Shown: one piece after another, positions 9,122-17,020 of the stretch | Layout of the letters: every line of letters starts with the position of its first letter | How positions within the stretch are numbered: the stretch's first letter is position 1 | Source: Flavobacteriales bacterium | GTDB lineage: Bacteria > Bacteroidota > Bacteroidia > Flavobacteriales_C > GCA-002722245 | Length of the DNA stretch: 37,800 nt | Assembly: GCA_947444925.1 (NCBI GenBank) | Contig: CANFBW010000031.1 | Coordinates: 1-37,800, forward strand | Direction of reading: 5' to 3' | Notes under the pieces: model-generated | Seen by the model: the letters and a program-made list of their open reading frames with translations, nothing else | Told to the model about the DNA's origin: nothing | The model's database searches: none | Translations under genes and position numbers: made by a program

Positions 9122-9150
9122 CAAAAATACATTTTTTTCTCAGTGCTCAA
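9122..9150 (-). promoter_or_regulatory. Bacteroidota-type promoter of hisS
   Basis: Read on the minus strand, TTG (9150-9148) is followed after 18 bases by TATTTTTG (9129-9122). This fits the Bacteroidota -33 (TTTG) and -7 (TAnnTTTG) boxes with the expected spacing of about 19. Transcription would begin near 9116-9118, giving a leader of about 25 bases before the hisS ATG at 9091. Confidence 0.6.
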
Positions 9151-9163
9151 CTAAGTTTCCATT

Positions 9164-10012
9164 TCAACTCTTGATTTTAACTCTGTACAATAGCGCAACG
9201 AGCAATGAAACCAAGGCACAAAGCAGTAAAACCATGCGAAGAAGAGGATACATATAAGTCGCCAAAGCGAACAAACTCAAAATATATACGGGCGCTAAGA
9301 ACAAAAACAAGAGTAACGCTCTGTTTTGCTTTCTAAATTTTACGCGCTCTTCATGACTCTTTCCAAAACAAAATATAAAATAACGCATCAAGAATATATA
9401 AGCCAACAATGAAAGATAGAAACTTGCCGTCACAAAAATTGCTCCGATTAGTCCAAAACCAATAGACCAATTCACGAGATAAGCCAACAAAATTCGCATC
9501 CCCACAGCAATAACGATGGCCAATATTACTTGACCAATGACCTTTAAAATTTTCTTTAGTAGCGTCGGCCGCGCTTCTGGATCTGTTTTTTTACGATTGC
9601 TCTTTATGGAATCAAGCACTGACACAGAAGCCTTATTGCAACTGACTTCCGATGAAGCAGCGAAAATATTTCGCGATGCGCTATCCTTTGTTATTTTCAT
9701 TTTACATTGGCGTTCCTGCTTTGCCGTGGTGTCTTGCAAAACCTTGCTTTTCGCTTTAACTACAGCCGCCGTAATATTCACAATTACAGAATCGACAATT
9801 TGAGAAAATGGTTTCTCAGCAGCTGACGATTCTTGAAAATTTGCAGACTCGCTGCGCGCTTCTGTTTTTGCTTTACCATTGGAGATTGAAAAATAATAGC
9901 CTTTTCTGTGTTTTCTCTTTTCTACAGTTAAGGAGCTGTGACAAGCCGTTAAAAAAAGACAACAAACTGTTGCCAATACCATCATTTTTGCACAAAAATT
10001 TCTTTTTACCAT
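9164..10012 (-). CDS. Putative polytopic membrane lipoprotein of unknown function
   Basis: I do not recognise a named family. The 282-residue protein begins with a lipoprotein signal, MMVLATVCCLFLTAC, with Cys24 as the likely lipidated residue (lipobox LTAC). It is followed by the basic VEKRKHRKGYYFSIS stretch seen after the lipobox in other Bacteroidota lipoproteins. Residues about 50-150 are hydrophilic and Ser/Lys-rich without clear motifs. The C-terminal half has about four to five hydrophobic segments (from LKVIGQVILAIVIAVGMRIL to MVLLLCALVSLLVALLYRV). A lipoprotein signal combined with several membrane helices suggests an inner-membrane protein. It is separated from hisS by 72 bases, which contain the hisS promoter, so it is probably its own unit. 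Confidence 0.65.
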   Translation of the reverse strand: MVKRNFCAKMMVLATVCCLFLTACHSSLTVEKRKHRKGYYFSISNGKAKTEARSESANFQESSAAEKPFSQIVDSVIVNITAAVVKAKSKVLQDTTAKQERQCKMKITKDSASRNIFAASSEVSCNKASVSVLDSIKSNRKKTDPEARPTLLKKILKVIGQVILAIVIAVGMRILLAYLVNWSIGFGLIGAIFVTASFYLSLLAYIFLMRYFIFCFGKSHEERVKFRKQNRALLLFLFLAPVYILSLFALATYMYPLLRMVLLLCALVSLLVALLYRVKIKS

Positions 10013-10389
10013 ATATACTTTTTCGAAGTATAACGGGGCCTTTCATATGATTATGCTGAATTTTTTAGAGCCATTGCACAACACAACACTCTGGACTGAC
10101 AAGTGCTGGCATGCAATTGATATTCCCTTTTCTTTCCGCTCGGACTTCAACCAATTGTTGATATATGTTGCCACTTCTTCCCAGTTTTCTACTTCGTAGC
10201 TATAATTCGTTCCTCGCTCCGCTTAGGCTTCTTTTGCCTAAGCGGTCTTTCAACTTTAGAGGCTTCGCCTCGTTTAATTTAAAAATAAGCCAAAGACTTT
10301 GGGAGTGGTAAAATCGCTTAGATTTGATATTAAGAGGAGAAAGAAACTTTCGGTCTTAAGAAGCCTAAGCGCGGCGAGGGAATAAAATA
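10013..10389. other. Gene-free 377-bp stretch with structured repeat and a possible coding remnant
   Basis: No intact gene is seen. The right part (10212-10379) is the inverted-repeat element listed separately. The left part stays open on the minus strand from about 10222 to a TGA at 10043-10045. It would read a protein-like stretch containing YEVENWEEVATYINNWLKSE but has no start codon; an in-frame TAA lies at 10223-10225, inside the inverted-repeat element. This may be the tail of a gene cut by the element, or chance. I cannot name a family for it. Confidence 0.35.
10212..10379. repeat. Inverted-repeat element, possibly MITE- or REP-like
   Basis: The outer arms, 10212-10233 and the reverse complement of 10358-10379, match at 20 of 22 positions around the core GCTTAGGCTTCTT. 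Inside the left arm is a perfect 10-bp hairpin, CCGCTTAGGC (10219-10228) with GCCTAAGCGG (10236-10245) and a 7-base loop. A short GAGGC/GCCTC hairpin lies at 10259-10271. The element is 168 bp and holds no gene. No convincing target-site duplication was seen. Confidence 0.55.
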
Positions 10390-10761
10390 CTATTTATGTC
10401 TATAAAAAGTCATTTCATCACATCCCTTTGCTGCCCACTGATGTCTTTCCTCATCAACAACATATTCGCAATTAAGAAAATACTGCTGATTGTAGTCTTG
10501 CGTAAAAACCAAAACACTATCTGCGACTTCATAAGTTCCCCATGAATACGATTCTCCAAAAGGCCAGCCGTATGTAACACCATAAAAAGTTGAATCTTTA
10601 TAAAGAAATACTTCAGAGTTCACCATGCCGCCATTCTCCTGACAAGTCGCAAAAATTTCCTTTTTTTCAAATTGTTTTAGATGGTAATTTTCATAGCAAT
10701 ACACACTCAAAACCACAACGTTAATACCAATAAAAACAAGCCTATCGGAACAAATATCCAT
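10390..10761 (-). CDS. Small membrane-anchored or secreted protein of unknown function
   Basis: This 123-residue protein is not recognised. From the ATG at 10761 it has one hydrophobic stretch (LVFIGINVVVLSVYCY), then a short Lys/Glu-rich linker. A probable beta-rich domain of about 90 residues follows, with several aromatic residues (DSTFYGVTYGWPFGESYSWG, VLVFTQDYNQQYFLNCEYVV) and Cys at three places. An ATG at 10787 in another frame would read MKEFIKVLKWIFVPIGLFLL, a better membrane start, before stopping after 26 codons. This raises the possibility of a frameshift or sequencing error near 10710-10740. It follows ettA on the same strand but lies beyond the ettA terminator. Confidence 0.5.
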   Translation of the reverse strand: MDICSDRLVFIGINVVVLSVYCYENYHLKQFEKKEIFATCQENGGMVNSEVFLYKDSTFYGVTYGWPFGESYSWGTYEVADSVLVFTQDYNQQYFLNCEYVVDEERHQWAAKGCDEMTFYRHK

Positions 10762-10810
10762 TTCAATACTTTAATAAATTCCTTCATTTAGAAACTAATT
10801 TAGAGACATA

Positions 10811-10848
10811 AAAAAGCCAAATCGAAGTTTCCTTCTTTTTGGCTTTTT
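10811..10848 (-). terminator. Rho-independent terminator after ettA
   Basis: Arms AAAAAGCCAAA (10811-10821) and TTTGGCTTTTT (10838-10848) are perfectly complementary, with a smaller GAAG/CTTC pair inside. On the minus strand the stem ends in a T-run, 23 bases past the ettA stop (10871). The A/T flanks make it usable in both directions. Confidence 0.75.
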
Positions 10849-10870
10849 ACTTTTACCTATTTACTTTCTT

Positions 10871-12559
10871 TTACGATTTCATCAACTTCTTGAACTTCAT
10901 TCTTTTTGGTGCCGCATCTCCTTTTCGTTTTTTTCTATTCTCTTCGTATTCAGAGAAAGAACCCTCGAATGAATAAATTTCTGAATCACCTTCAAAGGCT
11001 AAGATGTGCGTGCATACACGGTCGAGAAACCATCTATCATGCGAAATAATCACAGCACAACCTGCGAAATTTTCCACCGCTTCTTCGAGTGCACGCAAGG
11101 TATTTACGTCAATATCATTTGTGGGTTCATCTAACAACAATACGTTACCGCCTTCTTTCAAAGCCATTGCCAAATGCAAGCGATTTCGTTCTCCACCTGA
11201 AAGCACTCCGCATTTCTTTCCCTGGTCGGTTCCGCCAAAATTAAAACGTGTACAATAAGCACGCGCATTCATCATTTTACCACCCAACTCAATGTTTTCG
11301 GCGCCGCCACCCAAAACCTCAAAAACTGTTTTATTTGGATCAATGTCTTTGTGTGTTTGATCAACGTACGAAATCTTAACCGTTTCCCCTACTTTGAACT
11401 CACCACTTGTGGGCTGCTCCATGCCTAATATCATGCGAAACAATGTGGTTTTACCAGCACCGTTCGGCCCGATAATACCAACGATACCTGCAGGCGGCAA
11501 TTTAAAATTCAAATTTTCATAAAGCAATCTATCGCCGTATCCTTTAGACACATTGACCGCTTCAATAACATCACTGCCCAGACGCGGACCATTGGGAATG
11601 AACATTTCCAACGCCTCTTGTTTCTCTCGACCTGCTTCGCCCAACATTTTATCATAGTTCGCCAAACGCGATTTCGATTTTGTCCCGCGACCTTTAACCC
11701 CCATGCGCACCCACTCCAGCTCTCGGTCGAGCGCTTTTTTGCGCTTGCTTTCCGACTTCTCCTCCTGTGCCATGCGTTTTGTTTTTTGCACCAGCCACTC
11801 TGTGTAATTTCCCTTCCAAGGAATGCCTTCACCTCTGTCCAATTCTAAAATCCAGCCCGCAACATTGTCAAGGAAATATCTATCATGCGTCACAGCGATC
11901 ACTGTGCCTTCGTAAGTTTGCAAAAACACTTCTAACCACTGTACCGACTCGGCATCCAAGTGATTGGTAGGCTCATCGAGCAAAAGAATATCGGGTTTTT
12001 TCAACAACAAGCGACACAAAGCCACACGACGGCGCTCGCCTCCCGACAGCACGCTCACCGGTGTATCACCTTCAGGGCACTGCAATGCATCCATTGCACG
12101 CTCCAACTTATTGTCAATTTCCCAAGCATCCATCGCATCAATTTGTTCTTGCACCACTGTTTGGCGCGCGATGAGCTTGTCCATTTTATCAGCATCCTCC
12201 AGCACTTCAGGATCCATGAACTTGTTGTTGATCTCTTCGTATTCTTTCAATACGTCCATCACCTCCTGAACACCTTCCTGAATGATATCTTTCACTGTTT
12301 TTGTTTCATCCAGTTGAGGTTCTTGTTCCAAATAACCCACTGAATAACCCGATGAAAACACCACATCACCCTGGTAGTTTTTGTCGACACCAGCAATGAT
12401 TTTAAGTAAGGTAGATTTACCTGAACCGTTCAAACCGAGAATCCCAATTTTAGCGCCGTAGAAAAAAGACAAGTAAATGTCTTTTATTATTGTTTTTCCA
12501 GAAGGCAACACCTTGGATACCTTGGACATTGAAAATATAACCTTTTTATCGTCTGCCAT
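10871..12559 (-). CDS. ettA: Energy-dependent translational throttle protein EttA (ABC-F ATPase)
   Basis: This 562-residue ABC-F protein has two ATP-binding cassettes and no membrane domain. Cassette 1 has Walker A GLNGSGKST (residues 42-50), signature LSGGERRRVAL and Walker B ILLLDEPTNHLDAES. The linker is charged. Cassette 2 has GPNGAGKTT, LSGGERNRLHLA and VLLLDEPTNDID. The tail is Lys-rich (KRKGDAAPKRMKFKKLMKS). Length and wording match the EttA subgroup, which binds the ribosomal E site and gates the first peptide bond according to the ATP/ADP ratio. Other ABC-F members are less likely. It is transcribed divergently from the gene at 12655, and a clear terminator follows it. Confidence 0.93.
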   Translation of the reverse strand: MADDKKVIFSMSKVSKVLPSGKTIIKDIYLSFFYGAKIGILGLNGSGKSTLLKIIAGVDKNYQGDVVFSSGYSVGYLEQEPQLDETKTVKDIIQEGVQEVMDVLKEYEEINNKFMDPEVLEDADKMDKLIARQTVVQEQIDAMDAWEIDNKLERAMDALQCPEGDTPVSVLSGGERRRVALCRLLLKKPDILLLDEPTNHLDAESVQWLEVFLQTYEGTVIAVTHDRYFLDNVAGWILELDRGEGIPWKGNYTEWLVQKTKRMAQEEKSESKRKKALDRELEWVRMGVKGRGTKSKSRLANYDKMLGEAGREKQEALEMFIPNGPRLGSDVIEAVNVSKGYGDRLLYENLNFKLPPAGIVGIIGPNGAGKTTLFRMILGMEQPTSGEFKVGETVKISYVDQTHKDIDPNKTVFEVLGGGAENIELGGKMMNARAYCTRFNFGGTDQGKKCGVLSGGERNRLHLAMALKEGGNVLLLDEPTNDIDVNTLRALEEAVENFAGCAVIISHDRWFLDRVCTHILAFEGDSEIYSFEGSFSEYEENRKKRKGDAAPKRMKFKKLMKS

Positions 12560-12643
12560 GAGTTTGATTTTTGAGAATGCTAATATCGGAAAATCCTTTT
12601 AGGTTTTAATCCTTTTCAGATGGCGCGAACAATTAAAATTCGC

Positions 12644-12651
12644 TATTTTTG
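12644..12651 (+). promoter_or_regulatory. Candidate -7 box just before an ATG start
   Basis: TATTTTTG fits the Bacteroidota -7 consensus TAnnTTTG. It ends only 3 bases before the ATG at 12655, so transcription would begin at or next to the start codon and the mRNA would be leaderless or nearly so. No good TTTG is found at the -33 position, which lowers confidence. Confidence 0.4.
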
Positions 12652-12654
12652 AGC

Positions 12655-14214
12655 ATGCCACGCAAATCGTCTTCTAAATTACACGAACTCATACATTCGC
12701 TTACCAAGGCCGAGAAGCGACATTTCAAGCTGCACTCATCGTTTACAATGAAAAACTCAGAAGGCAAGCAGTACCTGCGCCTCTTTGATGTTTTAGAAAA
12801 AGAAGCCCATTACGACGAAGAAAAAGTACTGCAATTGTTGCCCGACGTGAAAGAATTTTTCGTCATCAAAAATGTACTGTACAACAACATCCTAAAAAGC
12901 TTATCGGCACTGTATTCTGAAAAAAATCCGCGAATGTTCACCCGCAGCAAACTCAATGAAATAGAAGTGCTATTTCGAAAAGGCTTGTACAAACAGGGGC
13001 ACAAACAAATCGAACAAACCAAAAAAAAAGCAGAACAAAACGAACAGTTTGAAACATTGCTACAGCTGATCAACATGGAGCAAAAGCTTTTGGTGTCAGC
13101 AATGTCATTTAAAAGTTTAAAATCCTACAAGGAACGCATACGAGCACTCATCGACGAGACTAAAAAAGTACTCATCGTTTTAGAAAACATCAAAGACTAC
13201 GATGCCCTGCTATTGCCCATCACGCGTTTGCACTTTGAAGGGGCACAATTTCAACAAAAAAAAGACCTCATCTACCTGCAAGAGTTGATGAAAAACGAAT
13301 TGTTGCAATCACCGAGTAAAGCCCTTTCACAGCGGGCGCAACTGAACTTTCACTATATATGGGGAATTTACTACAAGCTCATTCACCAAAAAGAAAAAGC
13401 CTTACCTTATTTTCAAAAACGATTGGCGCTATTTGACGACATCGCTGTTTTTAAACAGGAACTTTTTTCCGACTACCTTTCTACCCTGCAAATGGCCACA
13501 GAATTGGCGAGCGAAACCAATTTGCCCGAACAGGCAGAAGAATGGCTAAAAAAATTAAAAACACTTTATTCCACCAAAGATGCGCTGTCGCCCGAGCAAC
13601 AAACGAATCTTTTTATTTACTATTTCTTGGCCAGTGCCGAATACCATAAAACGAGAGGCGATTACCTGCACATATTGAAAAATGCAAAAACAATAAGTTC
13701 AGGCATTGCACTGTACAGTGAGCAGATCAATCCCGGCTTGCAGCAAGAACTAATGTACTACATCGCCTATGCTTACTTCGCAACCGGAAAGTTTAGCACA
13801 GCCAAAAACATTTTGCAACCCATCATCGAAAACAAATCAACTGGCGTCAAATCCGATATTTACAACTTATCAAACATTTTGTATCTGCTGTGTTTACTTG
13901 AAACCGACGATCACTCATCGGTAAAGTCGGTGGCGAAAATTCGTTTGAAATCACTTGACAAAGAAAATGTTTACCACGACATCGACGCTGAAATCATTTA
14001 CCTCGTCATCAAACTCATTGGTGTTGAAAAAAAATACATGCGTCGCCACTACTATGACTTTCGAGATTACCTCATGAGCCGTCAATTCGAAATGGAACAT
14101 CTCAAACTTTACAAATACTTTGATGTTTTCGCTTGGTTAGAGGGAAAAATTCACAATCGAAGCATTGCTGAACAGCAAAATTACAGCATCGCTTACAATC
14201 CTAGCTCAACGTGA
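12655..14214 (+). CDS. Probable helical-repeat (TPR-like) protein of unknown function
   Basis: The protein has 519 residues from the ATG at 12655; a TTG two codons upstream is possible but less likely. It is mostly alpha-helical in appearance, charged and Lys/Gln-rich, with no signal peptide or membrane segment, so probably cytoplasmic. The N-terminus (KLHELIHSLTKAEKRHFKLH) is basic. Helix pairs such as QLNFHYIWGIYYKLIHQKEKALPYFQKRL, here described only by their look, resemble TPR motifs in the middle (about residues 215-420). Such proteins usually serve as protein-interaction scaffolds. No enzyme motif was seen. It is divergent from ettA with a 95-base gap. Confidence 0.7.
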   Translation: MPRKSSSKLHELIHSLTKAEKRHFKLHSSFTMKNSEGKQYLRLFDVLEKEAHYDEEKVLQLLPDVKEFFVIKNVLYNNILKSLSALYSEKNPRMFTRSKLNEIEVLFRKGLYKQGHKQIEQTKKKAEQNEQFETLLQLINMEQKLLVSAMSFKSLKSYKERIRALIDETKKVLIVLENIKDYDALLLPITRLHFEGAQFQQKKDLIYLQELMKNELLQSPSKALSQRAQLNFHYIWGIYYKLIHQKEKALPYFQKRLALFDDIAVFKQELFSDYLSTLQMATELASETNLPEQAEEWLKKLKTLYSTKDALSPEQQTNLFIYYFLASAEYHKTRGDYLHILKNAKTISSGIALYSEQINPGLQQELMYYIAYAYFATGKFSTAKNILQPIIENKSTGVKSDIYNLSNILYLLCLLETDDHSSVKSVAKIRLKSLDKENVYHDIDAEIIYLVIKLIGVEKKYMRRHYYDFRDYLMSRQFEMEHLKLYKYFDVFAWLEGKIHNRSIAEQQNYSIAYNPSST

Positions 14215-14275
14215 AGCAAGGATCCAAAAAAGACGAAACCTTCCGTAGCATCTGCTCGTACACGAAGCCCCATGC

Positions 14276-14283
14276 TATTTTTG
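14276..14283 (+). promoter_or_regulatory. Candidate -7 box upstream of the VGIGTTSP protein
   Basis: TATTTTTG matches TAnnTTTG and lies 28 bases before the ATG at 14312, giving a leader of about 24 bases. The -33 region has only a weak match (TCTG at 14251-14254). Confidence 0.4.
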
Positions 14284-14311
14284 GGGGCCGACGCACAACA
14301 AATTTACCGTT

Positions 14312-15400
14312 ATGAAACCAACAAAAAAAAACGCCATCACCCTCGCAATAACCTTATTTTTCAATGCTTTAGCCTATTCTCAAGTTGGCATTGGAACAAC
14401 TTCTCCATCCGAAATATTGGATGTCGAGTCCAGCAACGCCACTAAAACCGCCCTTGATATTAATTGTACCGGCGCTGGCGATCCCTTGATCCATTTTCAA
14501 ATTTCAGGAACTGCCGCATTTACAGTTGGGGTTGATAATAGCGATGCCGATAAATTTAAAATTGGAACGACCGCAGTTGAAACGTCAACAGCATTAACCA
14601 TTGATGCATCGCAAAATGTTGGAATTGGTATTACTGCGCCTTTAAGCACTTTAGATGTTTCGGGAAGTTTGGGTTTAAAAGTGACATCACTCAGTTCGGC
14701 AACCACCCTATCCGCAGCCCACAACGTTGTATTGGCAAGTGATGCAGGTGGCAGTTTCACAATTACCTTACCTGCTGCTGCCTCAAATGCAGCAAGAACT
14801 TACTACATCAAAAAAACAAACAGCAGTTCAGACATCATTACGATTGATGGAAATGGCGCTGAAACTATTGACGGCGCAACAACATTGGTGTTGTACATAC
14901 AAAATGATGCTTGCAGAATTGTTTGTGATGGTTCAGCATGGTATGTGCTTGAGCAGCACTTCACGCCGCATTCCGCATTTATGTCTAACACTGCCGACCA
15001 AACAATACCCAATACAACCAATACGAAGTTAGCATTTGACAACGAGACTTACGATTATGGAAATATTGCCGACTACACTACCAACGATAGAATTGACATT
15101 AAAAGAGCAGGCAGATATTTAATCGTTGGTTCATTGCGAACAAATGCCGTTTTAGATTTAGGTGAAGGAGCATCAATCGACATCAAGATCAACAACAGTA
15201 CATCGCCTATGAATGCTTGGTTTGAAAGCGCAGCCTCCGACCAAAATGTTTTTGTTACAGGTTCCATCATTTTAAATCTTGCGGCAGGTGATTATATTGA
15301 AATGTACAGCTGGCAGAATGAAGGAGGAGACGTAACAACAGGCAGTGGATCCAATGCCTATGAAGACCAAACATTAATGGTTACTGAACTACTTCATTAA
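14312..15400 (+). CDS. Secreted protein with VGIGTTSP motifs and a C1q-like C-terminal domain
   Basis: The 362-residue protein starts with a signal peptide (ITLAITLFFNALAYSQ). Then come two copies of the VGIGTTSPSEILDV / VGIGITAPLSTLDV motif (about residues 27 and 106), a hallmark of Bacteroidota surface proteins that resembles tail-fibre stalk repeats. A beta-rich middle follows (SFTITLPAAASNAARTYYIK). The last ~130 residues (LAFDNETYDYG, RIDIKRAGRYLIVGSLR, GSIILNLAAGDYIEMYSWQN) look like a C1q/TNF-type jelly roll, a trimeric binding domain; this is pattern recognition, not a search result. No T9SS domain is seen at the end (it stops at MVTELLH), so export past the outer membrane is uncertain. 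It is followed after 30 bases by a T9SS protein. Confidence 0.75.
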   Translation: MKPTKKNAITLAITLFFNALAYSQVGIGTTSPSEILDVESSNATKTALDINCTGAGDPLIHFQISGTAAFTVGVDNSDADKFKIGTTAVETSTALTIDASQNVGIGITAPLSTLDVSGSLGLKVTSLSSATTLSAAHNVVLASDAGGSFTITLPAAASNAARTYYIKKTNSSSDIITIDGNGAETIDGATTLVLYIQNDACRIVCDGSAWYVLEQHFTPHSAFMSNTADQTIPNTTNTKLAFDNETYDYGNIADYTTNDRIDIKRAGRYLIVGSLRTNAVLDLGEGASIDIKINNSTSPMNAWFESAASDQNVFVTGSIILNLAAGDYIEMYSWQNEGGDVTTGSGSNAYEDQTLMVTELLH

Positions 15401-15430
15401 AAAAAACAGCTCTGATTTTCAAAATATAAA

Positions 15431-16918
15431 ATGCGTCAATTAATAAAAATATACCTTCTTTTTAATCTACTTCTTGCAAGTGACTTTATCACTGCGCAAT
15501 CGTCTTTGACAAATTTAGGCACCACCGCTACTTTTTACATAGGCCCAAACCACACCGTGCATTGCGATGCCAATGTAAGCAATGAAGCCAATGCCACCAT
15601 GCAATTCGACGGCGCGTCTTCAAGTTTAATGCAACTCAAAGGCGACTTCACAAATAATACTTCAGGCATTTTAACTGCCGGCGTAGGCACAATTTCCTTC
15701 GTGGGCGCAGCTGCGCAAAACGCCAACTTCGGCGGCGACAACTTATACAACCTTAAAATCAGCAACACCAGTGGTGACGTAACGCTCACTCGCGCAGCAA
15801 CAGTGACCAACAACCTTAACTTTAGCAGTGGCGACTTGAATACTGATGCTACCAATATTTTAAGTCTAACCGCTGCCGCTACTGCCACAGGTGCGGCAAA
15901 TGGGAATCACGTACACGGACCAATGAATAAAACAACTACGGCTACTGCCACTTTTACCTTCCCCATTGGCAACGGAACCAAATACCGCCCCGCATCCATC
16001 TCGCCCACCACTACAGCAAGCACTGTTTGGCAAGGAGAATATTTCTTTTCAAAACATGCATTTACAAATCTTCAAGACTTAACAATAGTTCATGTTTCTA
16101 CGGCAGAATACTGGACACTTGCGCGCACCAGCGGCACATCAAACGGTGTAGTCACTCTTACATGGGATGCTGCAAGTGGTGTCACGGCGCTGGCTTCGTT
16201 AACCACCGCCTATTACAATACCACACCGCTGTGGACAAATTCAGGACGCAACAATTTAACAGGAACTACTTCTGCTGGAACTATTGACACTGATTCGTGG
16301 ACTTCGTGGAGTGGTGTTGACCGTTGGACTTTCGCCACCACTGCAGGTATCGACAACGGATTGCCGGTGGAACTCATTAATTTCAATGCAAACAAACTCA
16401 ACCAAAGTGTTGAACTGCTTTGGTCAACTGCATCAGAAATCAACAGCGATTACTTTTCTGTGCTAAAATCATATGACGGCAACAATTTCAGCTCAATAGG
16501 CACACAAACCGCAGCAGGAAATAGTTCTAAAGTATTAGATTATTTAATGATTGACAATGCACCTAAAAAAGGCATCAACTACTACAAACTCAAAGAATTT
16601 GACCAAGATGGCAAAACGCAGGAATCTAAAATTGTTGCCATCAACTTTACCTCAGACTTCAATTTGCTCACCGAATTGTATCCCAACCCGTCTAATGAGC
16701 ACACTACTTTATTTTTCAATTCACAAGAAGGTGGTTTGTACAAGCTACAAATCATCACTACCGAAGGCGATGCTCTCTATTTTGCCTATGTACCAGCAAT
16801 GATAGGAGAAAACAGATTCCCGCTATCCTTATCGAATTTCGCAGCAGGAAGCTACTTCATTCGCCTCACCGCTAGCGACAACAGCACTTCTAGTTTGCAG
16901 TTCATCAAAAAGGAATAA
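15431..16918 (+). CDS. T9SS type A cargo protein, large secreted repeat-like protein
   Basis: This 495-residue protein starts with a signal peptide (LIKIYLLFNLLLASDFITAQ). Residues about 25-300 are Thr/Ser/Ala/Asn-rich beta strands, probably a beta-helix or Ig-like fold (for example TLTRAATVTNNLNFSSGDLN). Next is the common pre-sorting module LPVELINFNA followed by VELLWSTASEINSDYFSV. The end (about residues 415-495) has LYPNPSNEHTTLFF and GSYFIRLTASDNSTSSLQFI, matching a T9SS type A sorting domain. This directs export by the Por system and attachment or release at the cell surface. Ligand or activity is unknown. It forms a block with the genes on either side. Confidence 0.85.
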   Translation: MRQLIKIYLLFNLLLASDFITAQSSLTNLGTTATFYIGPNHTVHCDANVSNEANATMQFDGASSSLMQLKGDFTNNTSGILTAGVGTISFVGAAAQNANFGGDNLYNLKISNTSGDVTLTRAATVTNNLNFSSGDLNTDATNILSLTAAATATGAANGNHVHGPMNKTTTATATFTFPIGNGTKYRPASISPTTTASTVWQGEYFFSKHAFTNLQDLTIVHVSTAEYWTLARTSGTSNGVVTLTWDAASGVTALASLTTAYYNTTPLWTNSGRNNLTGTTSAGTIDTDSWTSWSGVDRWTFATTAGIDNGLPVELINFNANKLNQSVELLWSTASEINSDYFSVLKSYDGNNFSSIGTQTAAGNSSKVLDYLMIDNAPKKGINYYKLKEFDQDGKTQESKIVAINFTSDFNLLTELYPNPSNEHTTLFFNSQEGGLYKLQIITTEGDALYFAYVPAMIGENRFPLSLSNFAAGSYFIRLTASDNSTSSLQFIKKE

Positions 16919-17020
16919 CAGCAATTACTTTTAATTTTAGTTGACAATTGGTGAAAGAAATACTTTCACTCCTTTTGTGCTATTTCGTAAATTCAGTTTC
17001 CCGCCAAAGAAAAAAGCACC

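Noticed and set aside
12649-12651. TTG as the start of the 521-residue version of the helical protein
   Set aside because: It overlaps the last bases of the candidate -7 box (TATTTTTG); the ATG at 12655 is the more usual start.
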